Below are positions 27,504 to 36,878 of a DNA stretch of 64,000 bases, piece after piece; the first letter of the stretch is position 1, and the number at the start of each line of letters is the position of its first letter. Made by a program: the position numbers and the translations under genes. Below the pieces are notes generated by a model. It ran no database searches. It worked only from the letters and a program-made list of their open reading frames with translations, and had not been told where the DNA came from. The stretch is taken from NCBI GenBank assembly GCA_963813315.1, contig CAWEYO010000005.1, positions 248,001 through 312,000 of the forward strand, written 5' to 3'. The stretch comes from CAWEYO01 sp963813315 (lineage in GTDB: Bacteria > Pseudomonadota > Alphaproteobacteria > Rhizobiales > Rhizobiaceae).

Positions 27504-28755
27504 TCAGTCGGACTTGCTAATGATCTCGGCGAATTTGGCCGTCGCGTCCTCGGGAGTGAGCGAGTCGTCGGCGAAGAACTGCGAGACCAGCTCGTTGATC
27601 TGCTGGTTCGTGTTCTCGGTGACGAAGCCGGTTCGTCGCCGTAACGATCTTGGCCGGATCGTCGACCGCCTTCAGCGCCTTCTGCATGCACGGATCGGCT
27701 GTCGACATGTCGACGTCGGCGCGCACGGGCATTGAGCCCTTGGCGTTGTTGAAGGCGACCTGGACCTCAGGGCTTATCAGCAACGCGGCAAGGCGTTTCT
27801 GTGCAGCCTCGACCTCCGGATCGTCCTGCTTGAAGAACAAGATGATGTCGCCATCCGTGCTGACGACCGGCTTGTCTTCGTTGAGGCCAATCATACAGCC
27901 GAAATCCTTGACGCCGGTCATGCCCGCGGCCGCAAACTCGCCGCGCGCCCAGTCGCCCATGACCTGCAGCGCCGCCTTATTGGTGATCACCAGATTGGTC
28001 GTGTCGTTCCAGTTGCGGTTGGAATAGCCATCATCGCTGAACTGTTTGAGCGCGCGAAGCTGGGTGAACACGCCGTTCATTTCGGCGCCGCCGGCGATCT
28101 CGGCGCTCTTCTTGGTGTACATCTCGTCGCGCTTGGCGATGCCGAGGGCCTCGGTCACCATGTTCTGGAAGAGCAGCTGGATCTGCCAGCCATTGCCGTC
28201 ACCGCCGACGGCGAATGGAATGACGCCGGACTCCTTGAGCTTGGGCGCGGCCGCGACGAACTCAGCCATGCTTTTGGGCTCAGGCAGCCCTGCCTTCTCG
28301 AACGCCGGCTTTGAATACCAGGCCCAGTAGTTGGAATGGATATTGACCGGCACGCACCACCAGTGGCCGTCCACAAGGCAGGCGCCGCCGATTGCCTTCG
28401 GGCGAATTATCTCTGCCCACTTGCCTTCAGTTGCGACGTCGGTCAGGTCGAGTAGCTTGCCCCCCGCAATCAGCTCCTCGTATTGGCGGCCGGGGTTGAA
28501 CTGCGCCGCTCCGGGCGGATCACCGCCGAGCACGCGCTGCATGACGGTGGCGCGGGCGGTCTCGCCAAGTGCAATAGCGCTATCAACCCATTTGTCTCCC
28601 TGACCGTCATTGTCGAATGCCTTGGCGAACTCCGAAACGGCCGCCGACTCTCCCTTGGACGTCCACCAATGGATGACCTCAAGCTCTGCGGCGGCAGCCA
28701 TACCAGCCGATGCGAGCACGGTCGAAGCCGCGATTAGCGCCTTGAATGCGTTCAT
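27504..28755 (-). CDS. Sugar ABC transporter substrate-binding protein, one frameshift
   Basis: The extracellular binding protein (family 1) of the CUT1 importer, first gene of the operon. MNAFKALIAASTVLASAGMA is a signal peptide cut after AAA, then ELEVIHWWTSKGESAAVSEF opens the mature protein. GDPPGAAQFNPGRQYEELIA and WWCVPVNIHSNYWAWYSKP are family motifs. It has a strong gggagga ribosome site before ATG 28755. Near the end an extra base at 27632-27633 shifts the frame after KIVTAT. The other frame, GFVTENTNQQINELVSQFFA to EIISKSD, restores a normal C-terminus at 27504. Confidence 0.88.
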
Positions 28756-28832
28756 GATTTCCTCCCGTTGCCTGCCGCTCCCACGGCAGGAGGTCCGTTG
28801 CGTTCAGTCCTTCCACTCGCTTTCAGGTGTCT

Positions 28833-28846
28833 TGTAATCGATTTCC
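28833..28846. promoter_or_regulatory. LacI-type operator 1
   Basis: TGTAATCGATTTCC, an imperfect palindrome centred on a CG, lies in the divergent region between the binding-protein gene and the lacI gene. It shares the AATCGATT core with operator 2, and their centres are 33 bp apart, about three helical turns. Confidence 0.72.
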
Positions 28847-28865
28847 ATTCGGCTTACGCTGCTCA

Positions 28866-28879
28866 TGCAATCGATTACA
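28866..28879. promoter_or_regulatory. LacI-type operator 2
   Basis: TGCAATCGATTACA is a 14-bp palindrome with a single mismatched pair, of the form TGnAATCGATTnCA expected for a LacI/GalR-family dimer. It sits about 75 bp upstream of the regulator start and between the two divergent promoters, so it could repress both directions. Confidence 0.78.
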
Positions 28880-28942
28880 TTTATTCTGATCTTCTAAAAA
28901 AAGAAATGTCAAGTGACTTCCCGAACCCACCTGCGGCCAGCC

Positions 28943-29989
28943 ATGGACCAGGAACTGGAAGAAACCGTGATCAAGCCGCCACCGACCATTCAGGATGTTG
29001 CGCGGGTGGCGAATGTGTCGACCGCGACGGTCAGCAGGGCGCTGTCTTCGCCCGGCCGCGTCGCCGAAGAAACGCGGCGGCTCGTGATCGAGGCGGTGCA
29101 AAAAACGGGCTATCAGGTCAACCTCACAGCTCGAAACCTGAGGCGTAAGCAGGCCGGCGCCATTGTCGTCCTGGTGCCAAACATCGGCAATCCCTTCTTT
29201 TCCCAAATACTCGCCGGCATCGAGAAAACCGCTTCGCAAGCCGGGCTCAATGTGCTGATCGCGGATACGAGGCAGCCTCGTGCACAGGAGGGACAGCTAA
29301 GGGAATATCTGGACAACAACAGGGCTGACGGCACCCTCGTTCTGGATGGCGGGCTTCCGGACCGGTTCTTTCTGGCGGACAACCGTGCGCGTCCGCCGGT
29401 CGTTTTTGCCTGCGAATGGAGCGAGGGGACGAAATTCCCCTCCATCCGGTTCGACAATGAAGGCGGTGCGGCACTTGCGGTCGACCACCTTGCCGATCTC
29501 GGGCACACCAGGATAGGTCATGTGCTCGGTCCACCGGATAACGTGCTCACGCGTGAGCGTCTGCGCGGCGTTGAGCGCGCCCTGCGGGAACGCGGACTGC
29601 CGATCCGGAGCGACTGGTTCCTCGAGGGTGATTTCTCCCTCGCCGCCGGTGCTCGCGCCGCCCGGTGCTGGCTGGCGCTGAAGGATCGGCCGGCGGCCGT
29701 CACGACTTCCAATGACGAAATGGCCTGCGGCTTCATGTCGGAGCTTCACAAGCACGGCGTGGAAGTGCCGCGAGACGTATCGGTGGTCGGCTTCGACGAC
29801 ATCGACATCGCGGAGCGCTTCATTCCCGCCTTGACGACGATCCGGCAGCCGCGCTTCGAGATCGGAGAAAGCGCTGCCGCAGAACTGATCGCTCAGATCC
29901 GCAAAGAGGACCGCTCTGAGGCCGACGCACCGGTGGGGAAAGTTCTTCCGGCTACGCTCATCGTCCGGTCGAGTACGCGAGCCAGTTGA
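28943..29989 (+). CDS. LacI family transcriptional regulator
   Basis: A sugar-responsive repressor controlling the divergent xyloside operon. The LacI helix-turn-helix is clear: TIQDVARVANVSTATVSRAL followed by hinge YQVNLTARNLRRKQAGAIVV. The periplasmic-binding-like effector domain runs from about residue 70 to the end, with ITTS-type pieces such as AVTTSNDEMACGFMSELHKH and DVSVVGFDDIDIAERFIPAL. ATG 28943 (MDQELEE) is chosen; a GTG at 28913 in frame would add ten residues. The inducer is unknown, but the locus suggests xylose, a xylo-oligosaccharide or an intermediate. The frame is intact. It converges on the 6-phosphogluconate dehydrogenase gene. Confidence 0.9.
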   Translation: MDQELEETVIKPPPTIQDVARVANVSTATVSRALSSPGRVAEETRRLVIEAVQKTGYQVNLTARNLRRKQAGAIVVLVPNIGNPFFSQILAGIEKTASQAGLNVLIADTRQPRAQEGQLREYLDNNRADGTLVLDGGLPDRFFLADNRARPPVVFACEWSEGTKFPSIRFDNEGGAALAVDHLADLGHTRIGHVLGPPDNVLTRERLRGVERALRERGLPIRSDWFLEGDFSLAAGARAARCWLALKDRPAAVTTSNDEMACGFMSELHKHGVEVPRDVSVVGFDDIDIAERFIPALTTIRQPRFEIGESAAAELIAQIRKEDRSEADAPVGKVLPATLIVRSSTRAS

Positions 29990-30028
29990 GATTCAGGCCG
30001 ATGACGATGCGGGGAGGGCTTCGGCCAA

Positions 30029-31459
30029 TCACAATCGCCTTTCGGCATCCGCCCATGGCCCGTGATGGGCGCCTTGCGCGTCGATCCGTTCGAAACCGTG
30101 GGCGCCGAAGAAGTCGCGTTGCGCCTGGATCAGGTTCGATGTGCCGCGCGCCTGGCGGTAGCTGTCGAAATAGCCGAGCGCGGAAGCAAGAGCCGGAACC
30201 GGCAGTCCTGCCTCGGCCGCGCGCGCAACGATTTGCCTAAGCGAAGGGTGCGTTTCCTTCATCGCGGTCACGAAGGCCGGGGCCATCAGCAGATTGTCGA
30301 GACCGCCGCCCGCTTCGAACGCTTCGGCGATCGTGCCGAGGAATTGCGAGCGGATGATGCAGCCGGCCCGCCAGATCTTCGCGATCGTAGGCAGCGGCAG
30401 CCCCCAGTCAAATGCCTTGGACGCTGCATTCATGACCGCGAACCCCTGCGCATAAGCAGCTATTTTGCCGGCAAACAGACCCAGCTCCAGCTCGTTTAGG
30501 ATCGTTCGCGGCTGCTTCACGAAGGGCGTGGTCCCATTCCCGCCATAGGCGATTTCGGCAGCCTCGCGTTCGGCTTTCATGGCGGAGAGCACGCGGGCAG
30601 CGACAGCGGCCTCGATCGCCGTTGCCGGTACGCCGAGGGTTTGCGCCTCTATCGCCGACCATTTGCCGGTTCCCTTCTGGCCGGCCCGGTCGAGGATGAC
30701 GTCGACGATGGGCATGCCGGTCGCCGCGTCGTCGGCCGCCAGAACTTCAGCCGTGATCTCGATCAGGTAAGAATTAAGCCGGCCCTGGTTCCAGCGCCGG
30801 AATACCTTACCGATCTCCTTGGCGGGCATGCCGAGCCCGTCGCGCAGAATGCCGTAGATTTCGGCGATCATCTGCATGTCGGCATATTCGATCCCGTTGT
30901 GAATGGTCTTGACGAAATGGCCGGCGCCGCCGGTGCCAAGCCAGGCGGAACAGGCTTCGCCTTCATATCTGGCAGCGATGGCGGTCAGGATGGGCTCGAT
31001 CCGCTTGTAGGAGTCCGCGGTTGCGCCGACCATGATCGAGGGACCATGCCTGGCGCCTTCTTCGCCGCCCGAAACGCCCATGCCGACGAAGGCTACTCCC
31101 GAATTCGCCAGTTCCGAGAAACGGCGGACAGTATCGCGGAAATTGGCGTTGCCGGCGTCGATGACGATGTCTCCCGCCGACAGCACGGGCTTCAGCAAGG
31201 CTATCTGTTCGTCCACTGCCGTGCCAGCCGGCACCATGATAATGACCGGTCGGGGGGATCGGATCGCCGCAGCAAGATCCCGGATCGTCATGCAAGGCAC
31301 GATGTTGCCGCGCAGGCTTCCGGCTGACTCTGCAAAGGCGGTTGTCCTGGCTGTCGTACGGTTGAAAACAGCGACACGATAGCCTTTTTCGGCAATGTTG
31401 AGCGCAAGGTTCGAGCCCATGACACCAAGCCCGATCAGGCCGATTTCGGCTTTTTCCAT
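30029..31459 (-). CDS. gnd: 6-phosphogluconate dehydrogenase, decarboxylating
   Basis: Oxidises and decarboxylates 6-phosphogluconate to ribulose 5-phosphate with NADP+, in the pentose phosphate pathway. At 476 residues it is full length. The Rossmann motif is IGLIGLGVMGSNLALNIAEKG; the substrate site includes GVSGGEEGARHGPSIMVG and GHFVKTIHNGIEYADMQMIA, with catalytic Lys and Glu; KGTGKWSAIEAQTLGVPATA is the Gnd signature. The frame is intact. It sits between the xyloside unit and the rhamnose genes and could feed pentose carbon from the former, though it has its own strand arrangement and probably its own promoter. Confidence 0.95.
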   Translation of the reverse strand: MEKAEIGLIGLGVMGSNLALNIAEKGYRVAVFNRTTARTTAFAESAGSLRGNIVPCMTIRDLAAAIRSPRPVIIMVPAGTAVDEQIALLKPVLSAGDIVIDAGNANFRDTVRRFSELANSGVAFVGMGVSGGEEGARHGPSIMVGATADSYKRIEPILTAIAARYEGEACSAWLGTGGAGHFVKTIHNGIEYADMQMIAEIYGILRDGLGMPAKEIGKVFRRWNQGRLNSYLIEITAEVLAADDAATGMPIVDVILDRAGQKGTGKWSAIEAQTLGVPATAIEAAVAARVLSAMKAEREAAEIAYGGNGTTPFVKQPRTILNELELGLFAGKIAAYAQGFAVMNAASKAFDWGLPLPTIAKIWRAGCIIRSQFLGTIAEAFEAGGGLDNLLMAPAFVTAMKETHPSLRQIVARAAEAGLPVPALASALGYFDSYRQARGTSNLIQAQRDFFGAHGFERIDAQGAHHGPWADAERRL

Positions 31460-31530
31460 ATCTCTGCCCGCTGCGTTGCGTTTACCTTGCGACGTGCCGG
31501 CCTGCGAGAGCCGGCAGCCTGGATGACCGA

Positions 31531-31575
31531 CTGAAAATTCGCCATTGCTGGCTACGAATGGCGATTCTTGCGCTT
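31531..31575 (+). repeat. Fragment of the ~140-bp palindromic element
   Basis: ctgaaaattcgccattgctg and the following tggcgattcttgcgctta match, in order, the left part of the element at 57873-58013 (ctcaaaattcgccacgcccg; tggcaatttttgcgcttg). Only this part is present. It lies in the 309-bp gap between gnd and rmlA, which otherwise holds just the promoters. Confidence 0.7.
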
Positions 31576-31768
31576 ACACTCCGGATACGCTGTTTTGCGC
31601 GGCCTGAGATGATCGACCCGCTCGCGTGCATTCTGGTCAGGCTATGATGCACCTTGCACCATCGCTGGAGGCCGGCCACAGATGGAGCAGCGCAGCAACA
31701 TCGTCACGTCGTGCTTGCGCATCCCCATTCCTTTAGACTATGGGAATCTCGTCAACAAGGGATGGTTC

Positions 31769-32650
31769 ATGAAAGGTATTGTCCTGGCCGGCGGAAGCGG
31801 GACGCGGCTCTATCCGCTTACGATATCGGTTTCGAAGCAGTTGCTGCCCGTCTACGACAAACCGATGATCTACTATCCTCTTGGCGCCCTGATGATGGCG
31901 GGGATCCGCGAAATACTGGTCATCACCACGCCGCAGGACCTGCCGCTATTTTCCGAGCTGCTCGGTGACGGAAGCAATTTCGGGATTTCGCTCTCATATG
32001 CCGAGCAACCGCAGCCCAACGGTCTGGCCGAGGCTTTCATCATCGGGCGACGTTTCGTTGGCAATAGTCCGGCGGCCCTCATCCTGGGCGACAATATCTT
32101 TTACGGCGCCGGCCTCGCCGAGCTTGGTCGGGAAGCCGTTGCGCGCGGGACGGGTGCGACGGTCTTCGCATACCATGTAGACGATCCGCAGCGCTACGGA
32201 GTGGTCAGCTTCAACAGCACAACAGGCAAGGCCGAAACAATAGAGGAAAAGCCGCTCAACCCGAAATCCAGCTGGGCGATCACGGGCCTCTACTTCTACG
32301 ACAACGACATTCTCGACATCGCGGCTTCGATCAAACCCTCCGCGCGCGGCGAACTTGAGATAACTGATGTAAACCGTGCATATCTGGAGCGAGGCGATCT
32401 GCATGTGTGCCGCCTCGGCAGGGGCTTCGCGTGGCTCGACACGGGTACACATGACAGCCTTCATGACGCGTCGTCCTTCGTTCGCACGATCGAGCGCCGC
32501 CAGGCGATCAAGGTGATGTGCCCGGAGGAGATCGCGTTCGAGCTCGGCTACCTTTCGGCGGACCAAGTGCTCGCGCGCGCGGACCGGCTCGGAAAGACCG
32601 AATATGCAGCCTATCTGCGCCGTCGCATCAGGGAATTGTCAGATGGTTGA
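31769..32650 (+). CDS. rmlA: Glucose-1-phosphate thymidylyltransferase
   Basis: Makes dTDP-glucose from dTTP and glucose 1-phosphate, the first step to dTDP-L-rhamnose for surface polysaccharide. ATG 31769 gives MKGIVLAGGSGTRLYPLTIS, the nucleotidyltransferase signature. YDKPMIYYPLGALMMAGIRE, AALILGDNIFYGAGL and GLYFYDNDILDIAASI follow. At 293 residues it is normal and intact. An upstream in-frame ATG at 31682 would add 29 residues unlike the family. It overlaps rmlC by 8 bp. Confidence 0.95.
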   Translation: MKGIVLAGGSGTRLYPLTISVSKQLLPVYDKPMIYYPLGALMMAGIREILVITTPQDLPLFSELLGDGSNFGISLSYAEQPQPNGLAEAFIIGRRFVGNSPAALILGDNIFYGAGLAELGREAVARGTGATVFAYHVDDPQRYGVVSFNSTTGKAETIEEKPLNPKSSWAITGLYFYDNDILDIAASIKPSARGELEITDVNRAYLERGDLHVCRLGRGFAWLDTGTHDSLHDASSFVRTIERRQAIKVMCPEEIAFELGYLSADQVLARADRLGKTEYAAYLRRRIRELSDG

Positions 32651-33218
32651 AGTCAGACCGCTAGGCCTTGATGGGGTGATCGAGATTCGACCGGCGCAAA
32701 TTCGCCGACGGCCGCGGGTTCTTCTCGGAAACTTACAATGCCCAAAGTCTTGCGGGCTTTGGCATCAGCCAGACCTTCGTCCAGGACAATCACTCGCTGT
32801 CGACGGCGGCCGGAGTGGTGCGCGGGCTTCACTACCAGCTTCCGCCGAAGGCTCAGGACAAGCTGGTCAGAGTGGTGCGCGGAAGCGTATTCGATGTGGC
32901 TGTCGATATTCGTAGAGGCTCACCCACGTTCGGAAAATGGGTGGGGCTCGAGCTCTCCGCCGAGAAATGGAACCAGGTTCTTGTCCCGGCAGGCTTTGCG
33001 CACGGGTTCGTCACGCTCGAAGCCGAATACCGAGGTAGTCTACAAGGTCACGGAATACTACTCTGCCGAGCCACGACCGGTCGATCCGCTTCGACGACCC
33101 ACGGATCGGAATCCAATGGCCAATTGACGCGAGCCGCCTTCAGCTTTCTGCGAAGGATCAGGCAGCTCCACTTCTGGCCGATGCCGACCTTTTCGATTCC
33201 AGCGAAACGGAGGAGTAG
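32643..33218 (+). pseudogene. rmlC: dTDP-4-dehydrorhamnose 3,5-epimerase, three frameshifts
   Basis: The double-epimerase step of dTDP-L-rhamnose synthesis, a cupin dimer. ATG 32643 gives MVEVRPLGLDGVIEIRP. An extra base at about 32693 breaks RKFADGRGFFSETYNAQSL, an extra base near 33022 breaks TLEPNTEVVYKVTEYYSAE, and an extra C at 33071 breaks AEHDRSIRFDDPRIGIQW. Between them GVVRGLHYQLPPKAQDKLVR carries the catalytic His, and the Tyr of KVTEYYS is present. Removing the three extra bases gives an ordinary RmlC of about 190 residues ending at 33218. Since rmlA and rmlD on either side are intact, sequencing error is the simplest explanation. Confidence 0.82.
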
Positions 33219-33221
33219 CGA

Positions 33222-34293
33222 ATGCGGGTTCTCGTTACAGGGGGCGCCGGCTTCATCGGATCCGCCGTTTGCCGGCATCTCGTGAGAACCGGCGCCGAGC
33301 GCGTCGTCAACGTCGACAAGCTCACCTATGCCGGAAATCTGCACTCGCTGCGGAACGTGGAAAACAGCCCGAACTACTGCGTTCAGGCAGGCGGACATCT
33401 GCGACGATCGCGGCATGCTGGAAATCATGCGTGCGGAGCGCATCGATGCCGTGATGCATCTTGCCGCCGAGAGCCATGTCGATCGTTCCATCGACGGTCC
33501 CGGCGCATTTGTGGAAACCAATGTCGTCGGCACTTTCCGGCTGCTCAACGCGGTTCTCACCTACTGGCGCGGGCTTCAATCGGATGCTCAGGAGCGTTTC
33601 CGGTTTCACCACATTTCGACTGATGAAGTCTTCGGCGACCTGCCCTTCGAAAGCGGCATTTTCACCGAAGAAACCCCTTACGCACCGTCGTCGCCCTATT
33701 CGGCGTCAAAGGCAGCTTCTGATCATTTCGTGCGCGCCTGGCACCACACCTATGGGCTGCCGGTCGTGCTTTCGAACTGTTCGAACAACTACGGGCCGTA
33801 TCACTTCCCGGAGAAGCTTATCCCGCTGGTGGTCCTCAACGCTCTCGAGGAGCGGGCCCTGCCGGTCTATGGTCGCGGCGCAAACGTCCGCGATTGGCTC
33901 TACGTCGCGGATCACGCCCGGGCGCTGGAACTTGTGGTGACGAAGGGCAAGGTGGGCGAGAGCTATAACATCGGCGGCAGTGCCGAACGTACCAACCTTT
34001 CGGTGGTTGAAAGCATTTGCGATATCCTCGACGTCAAACGGCCGCGTTCCGGCGGCGGGAGCTATCGCGACCTGATTGCCTTCGTGGCGGATCGACCAGG
34101 CCACGACCGGCGCTATGCGATCGATGCAAGCAAGATCGAGCGGGAACTTGGCTGGAAGGCGAAGGAAAGCTTCGAATCGGGCCTCGGCAGGACCATCGAC
34201 TGGTATATCGAAAATGAATGGTGGTGGCGACCGATCCGGAAAGAGCGCTATGACGGCGAACGGCTCGGCGGTGCTCAGGTATCGACAGCATGA
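33222..34293 (+). CDS. rmlB: dTDP-glucose 4,6-dehydratase, one frameshift
   Basis: Converts dTDP-glucose to dTDP-4-keto-6-deoxyglucose with tightly bound NAD+. ATG 33222 gives MRVLVTGGAGFIGSAVCRHL. One extra base at 33381 (tgcgttcagg for tgcttcagg) breaks NYCFRQADICDDRGMLEIMR. After it the frame is intact: MHLAAESHVDRSIDGPGAF, HISTDEVFGDLPF (Thr, Asp, Glu active site), YSASKAASDHFVRAWHHTYG (Tyr/Lys) and SNCSNNYGPYHFPEKLIPL. The joined length of about 357 residues is normal. It overlaps rmlD by 4 bp. Confidence 0.88.
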
Positions 34294-35189
34294 GAATAGT
34301 CGTGACCGGCCGCGAGGGGCAGGTTGTTCGCAGCTTGCTGGAACGGGCTTCAGGCAGGTCTGGGCTGACGATAGTGCCGCTCGGCCGACCGGAGCTCGAT
34401 CTTGGCGTGCCTGCGTCGATCGAAACGGCCATTGCCGGCGCGGAGCCAGATCTTGTCGTTTCGGCCGCCGCCTTCACCGCGGTGGACCGCGCTGAGGATG
34501 AACCCAACCTCGCCTTTGCCGTCAATGGCGTCGGCGCAGGGCTTGTCGCCAAGGCGGCTGCCGGGATTGGCGTGCCCGTGATTCATCTTTCCACCGACTA
34601 TGTTTTCAACGGCGAGAGCGGGCGTGCGTATTCGGAAGATGACTGCCCTGCGCCGCGCGGCGTCTATGGTGCCTCGAAGCTGGCGGGCGAGAAGGCTGTT
34701 GTGGAGGCTAATCCCTGTCACCTCATCCTGCGCACGGCTTGGGTCTACAGCCCTTTCGGCGCGAATTTCGTGAAGACCATCTTGCGGCTTGCAGCCGATC
34801 GCGATGAGATTTCGGTTGTTTCCGACCAGTGGGGAAACCCAACGTCCGCCCTCGACCTCGCCGATGGAATTCTGCAGGCGGCTGCGGTGATCCAGCGCGC
34901 GAACGACTTCGGCGGGTACGGAATTTATCACTTGGCGGGGACCGGAGAGACAAACTGGAGCGGTTTCGCGCGCCGCGTCCTGGAGGCAAGCCAGGGATTT
35001 GGCGGGCCGCAAGCCCGAATTAGGGACATTGCGACGGCCGACTATCCCGCAAAAGCCCATAGGCCGGCCAACTCCCGTCTTTCAACTGCAAAATTCACTG
35101 CCGCTTTCGGTTGGAGTGCGCCAAACTGGCAGCAGTCGTCCGCGCAGGTGGTGAGACGACTGATAGAGGACAAGCCGAAAAGCGCATGA
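34290..35189 (+). CDS. rmlD: dTDP-4-dehydrorhamnose reductase
   Basis: The last step to dTDP-L-rhamnose: reduction of dTDP-4-keto-L-rhamnose. 299 residues. MRIVVTGREGQVVRSLLERA is the RmlD-type Rossmann start. PDLVVSAAAFTAVDRAEDEP, PVIHLSTDYVFNGESG and the active-site YGASKLAGEKAVVEA are all in place. The frame is intact. It is the end of the rhamnose operon and converges on the phosphohexomutase gene with 72 bp between. Confidence 0.95.
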   Translation: MRIVVTGREGQVVRSLLERASGRSGLTIVPLGRPELDLGVPASIETAIAGAEPDLVVSAAAFTAVDRAEDEPNLAFAVNGVGAGLVAKAAAGIGVPVIHLSTDYVFNGESGRAYSEDDCPAPRGVYGASKLAGEKAVVEANPCHLILRTAWVYSPFGANFVKTILRLAADRDEISVVSDQWGNPTSALDLADGILQAAAVIQRANDFGGYGIYHLAGTGETNWSGFARRVLEASQGFGGPQARIRDIATADYPAKAHRPANSRLSTAKFTAAFGWSAPNWQQSSAQVVRRLIEDKPKSA

Positions 35190-35261
35190 TAAATGACAGA
35201 GACGCTGCGGGAGCAGACGCATGGGATCAGCAGTGCAGGGGACCGGCTATTCGGCTTCTTC

Positions 35262-36704
35262 TTATGAAGATTCGCCAGGTTCTTCGGTCTGCCGTCGGGC
35301 CAGCTCAAGTCCCCAGACAAGCAGGTCCTTTGCCCGCCGCTCGCGGTCAGCCTCGACATAGCATCTGAGTTCGGGCGCGTTGCCGGAAGCACGGAAATGG
35401 ACGATTTCCCCCGTGGCGGCAAAAAGTCGAATACCGTCCAGCATGTCAACCGCGGCAATGCCGCCGAGTTCCGAAAATAGCGCATCTGCATAAGCTCTAT
35501 TTTCGGCCAGTCGGCTGAGAAACTGCCGTGACCGATCGGGTGCGACATTTTCGAGCCTGCCGCTCGACGTCGCTCGAAAGCCGAATCCGGCGGCGATTTT
35601 GGATAGGCGCGCTCCCCGCTTGCGGACTTCGGTGAGGACGCAGAGGATTGGCAACATTGCATCGCGGGTTGGAAGAGCTGGCAGAGACTTTTTGCCTCGA
35701 AGCGTCGAGCCGAGGAGAACGCCCCCGTTGGCTTCAAAACCGACGACCAGCGCCGCCCCGCCCGCAGTCGCGGCGTTCATGCCCTCGATGACAAACGGCG
35801 AGCCTACTTTGGTGCGCACGACTCGTGGAGCACCGGCGCAAGTCTCGAGTGCGGAGTTGGAGGTGACTGGCGTCACAATGCAGTCGGCCCCGAGCCCCAC
35901 GGCGGTAATTGCGCCCACAAGATCTCCCCTGAGGAATCCACCTCGTTCGTCGGCCATCAATGGGCGGTCGGCATCACCGTCGGTTGAGACGATAGCATCA
36001 TAGCGGCCATCTTCTGCCCAAGCGTTGAGAAGAGCCATGTCGTCTGGCCGCAGCGCTTCGGTGTCCACAGGCACGAATTGGTCTGATCGGCCAAGCGGTG
36101 TCGCCTTCGCTCCCATCAGCGAGAGCATCTCAACAAGCAGATCCCTGGCCACGGACGAGTGCTGATAGACGCCGACCCGCAGCCCTGACAGCGATTTGGG
36201 GCCGAAATAGTCGAGATAGCGCGCTTTGTAGGCAGCCAGCGCGTCGATCGCTGCCGTTGCAGAGCTGTAGGTTGTAGCGGTGGACAGGTTCGCCAGTCCT
36301 GCGTGTCTGGCGATGATATCGGCTTCGTCCTTTTTGTCGATTTCACCGCTCGCCCTGTAAAACTTCAGCCCGTTGCGGTCGTCCGGAATGTGACTGCCGG
36401 TAACCATGACCGCAGGCGAACGGCGCGCCGAAGCATAGAGTGCGAGTGCCGGGGTCGGCAGGCTTCCGCAATCCAGCGGTTCGAAGCCGGCATGACGGGC
36501 TGCCCCGAATACGAATTCGGAAATCGAGGGACTCGAGGCACGCAAGTCACGGCCGACGCACACCGGGCTTCGGGGTTTCAATTCTCCCCGCTCGACGAGC
36601 ATGGCAAGGAACGCAAGCGTATAGTCGAAGGCCGGCGGCCCGTTGAGCTCCGTCACGAGGCCACGCAGGCCACTGGTGCCGAATTTCAGGTCGGATGTCG
36701 TCAT
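35262..36704 (-). CDS. Phosphomannomutase/phosphoglucomutase family protein
   Basis: A 480-residue alpha-D-phosphohexomutase, interconverting hexose 6- and 1-phosphates for sugar nucleotide synthesis. The phosphoserine loop is MVTGSHIPDDRNGLKFY (Ser in TGSHIP; the usual form is TGSHNP), the metal loop STDGDADRPLMAD, the sugar loop VGFEANGGVLLGS, and the phosphate loop HFRASGNAPELRCYVEAD. The four domains are in normal order. Whether it prefers mannose or glucose cannot be read off; it could supply glucose 1-phosphate to rmlA or mannose 1-phosphate to another route. The frame is intact. Confidence 0.9.
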   Translation of the reverse strand: MTTSDLKFGTSGLRGLVTELNGPPAFDYTLAFLAMLVERGELKPRSPVCVGRDLRASSPSISEFVFGAARHAGFEPLDCGSLPTPALALYASARRSPAVMVTGSHIPDDRNGLKFYRASGEIDKKDEADIIARHAGLANLSTATTYSSATAAIDALAAYKARYLDYFGPKSLSGLRVGVYQHSSVARDLLVEMLSLMGAKATPLGRSDQFVPVDTEALRPDDMALLNAWAEDGRYDAIVSTDGDADRPLMADERGGFLRGDLVGAITAVGLGADCIVTPVTSNSALETCAGAPRVVRTKVGSPFVIEGMNAATAGGAALVVGFEANGGVLLGSTLRGKKSLPALPTRDAMLPILCVLTEVRKRGARLSKIAAGFGFRATSSGRLENVAPDRSRQFLSRLAENRAYADALFSELGGIAAVDMLDGIRLFAATGEIVHFRASGNAPELRCYVEADRERRAKDLLVWGLELARRQTEEPGESS

Positions 36705-36878
36705 CGGATACGGCGTCTGAGATTTGCCCTCTGCATATCAGGGCTGATACGCGATGCGCCGCACTTTGCCAACCTCAGCATGGGCATGGACGCTGCTACG
36801 AACGCTCTAAATGGCACAACCTTCCACCATGTGTGAAGGGAGGTCTTCGGCGGAGCGGTCGTTCCCGCGCCGCCATAA

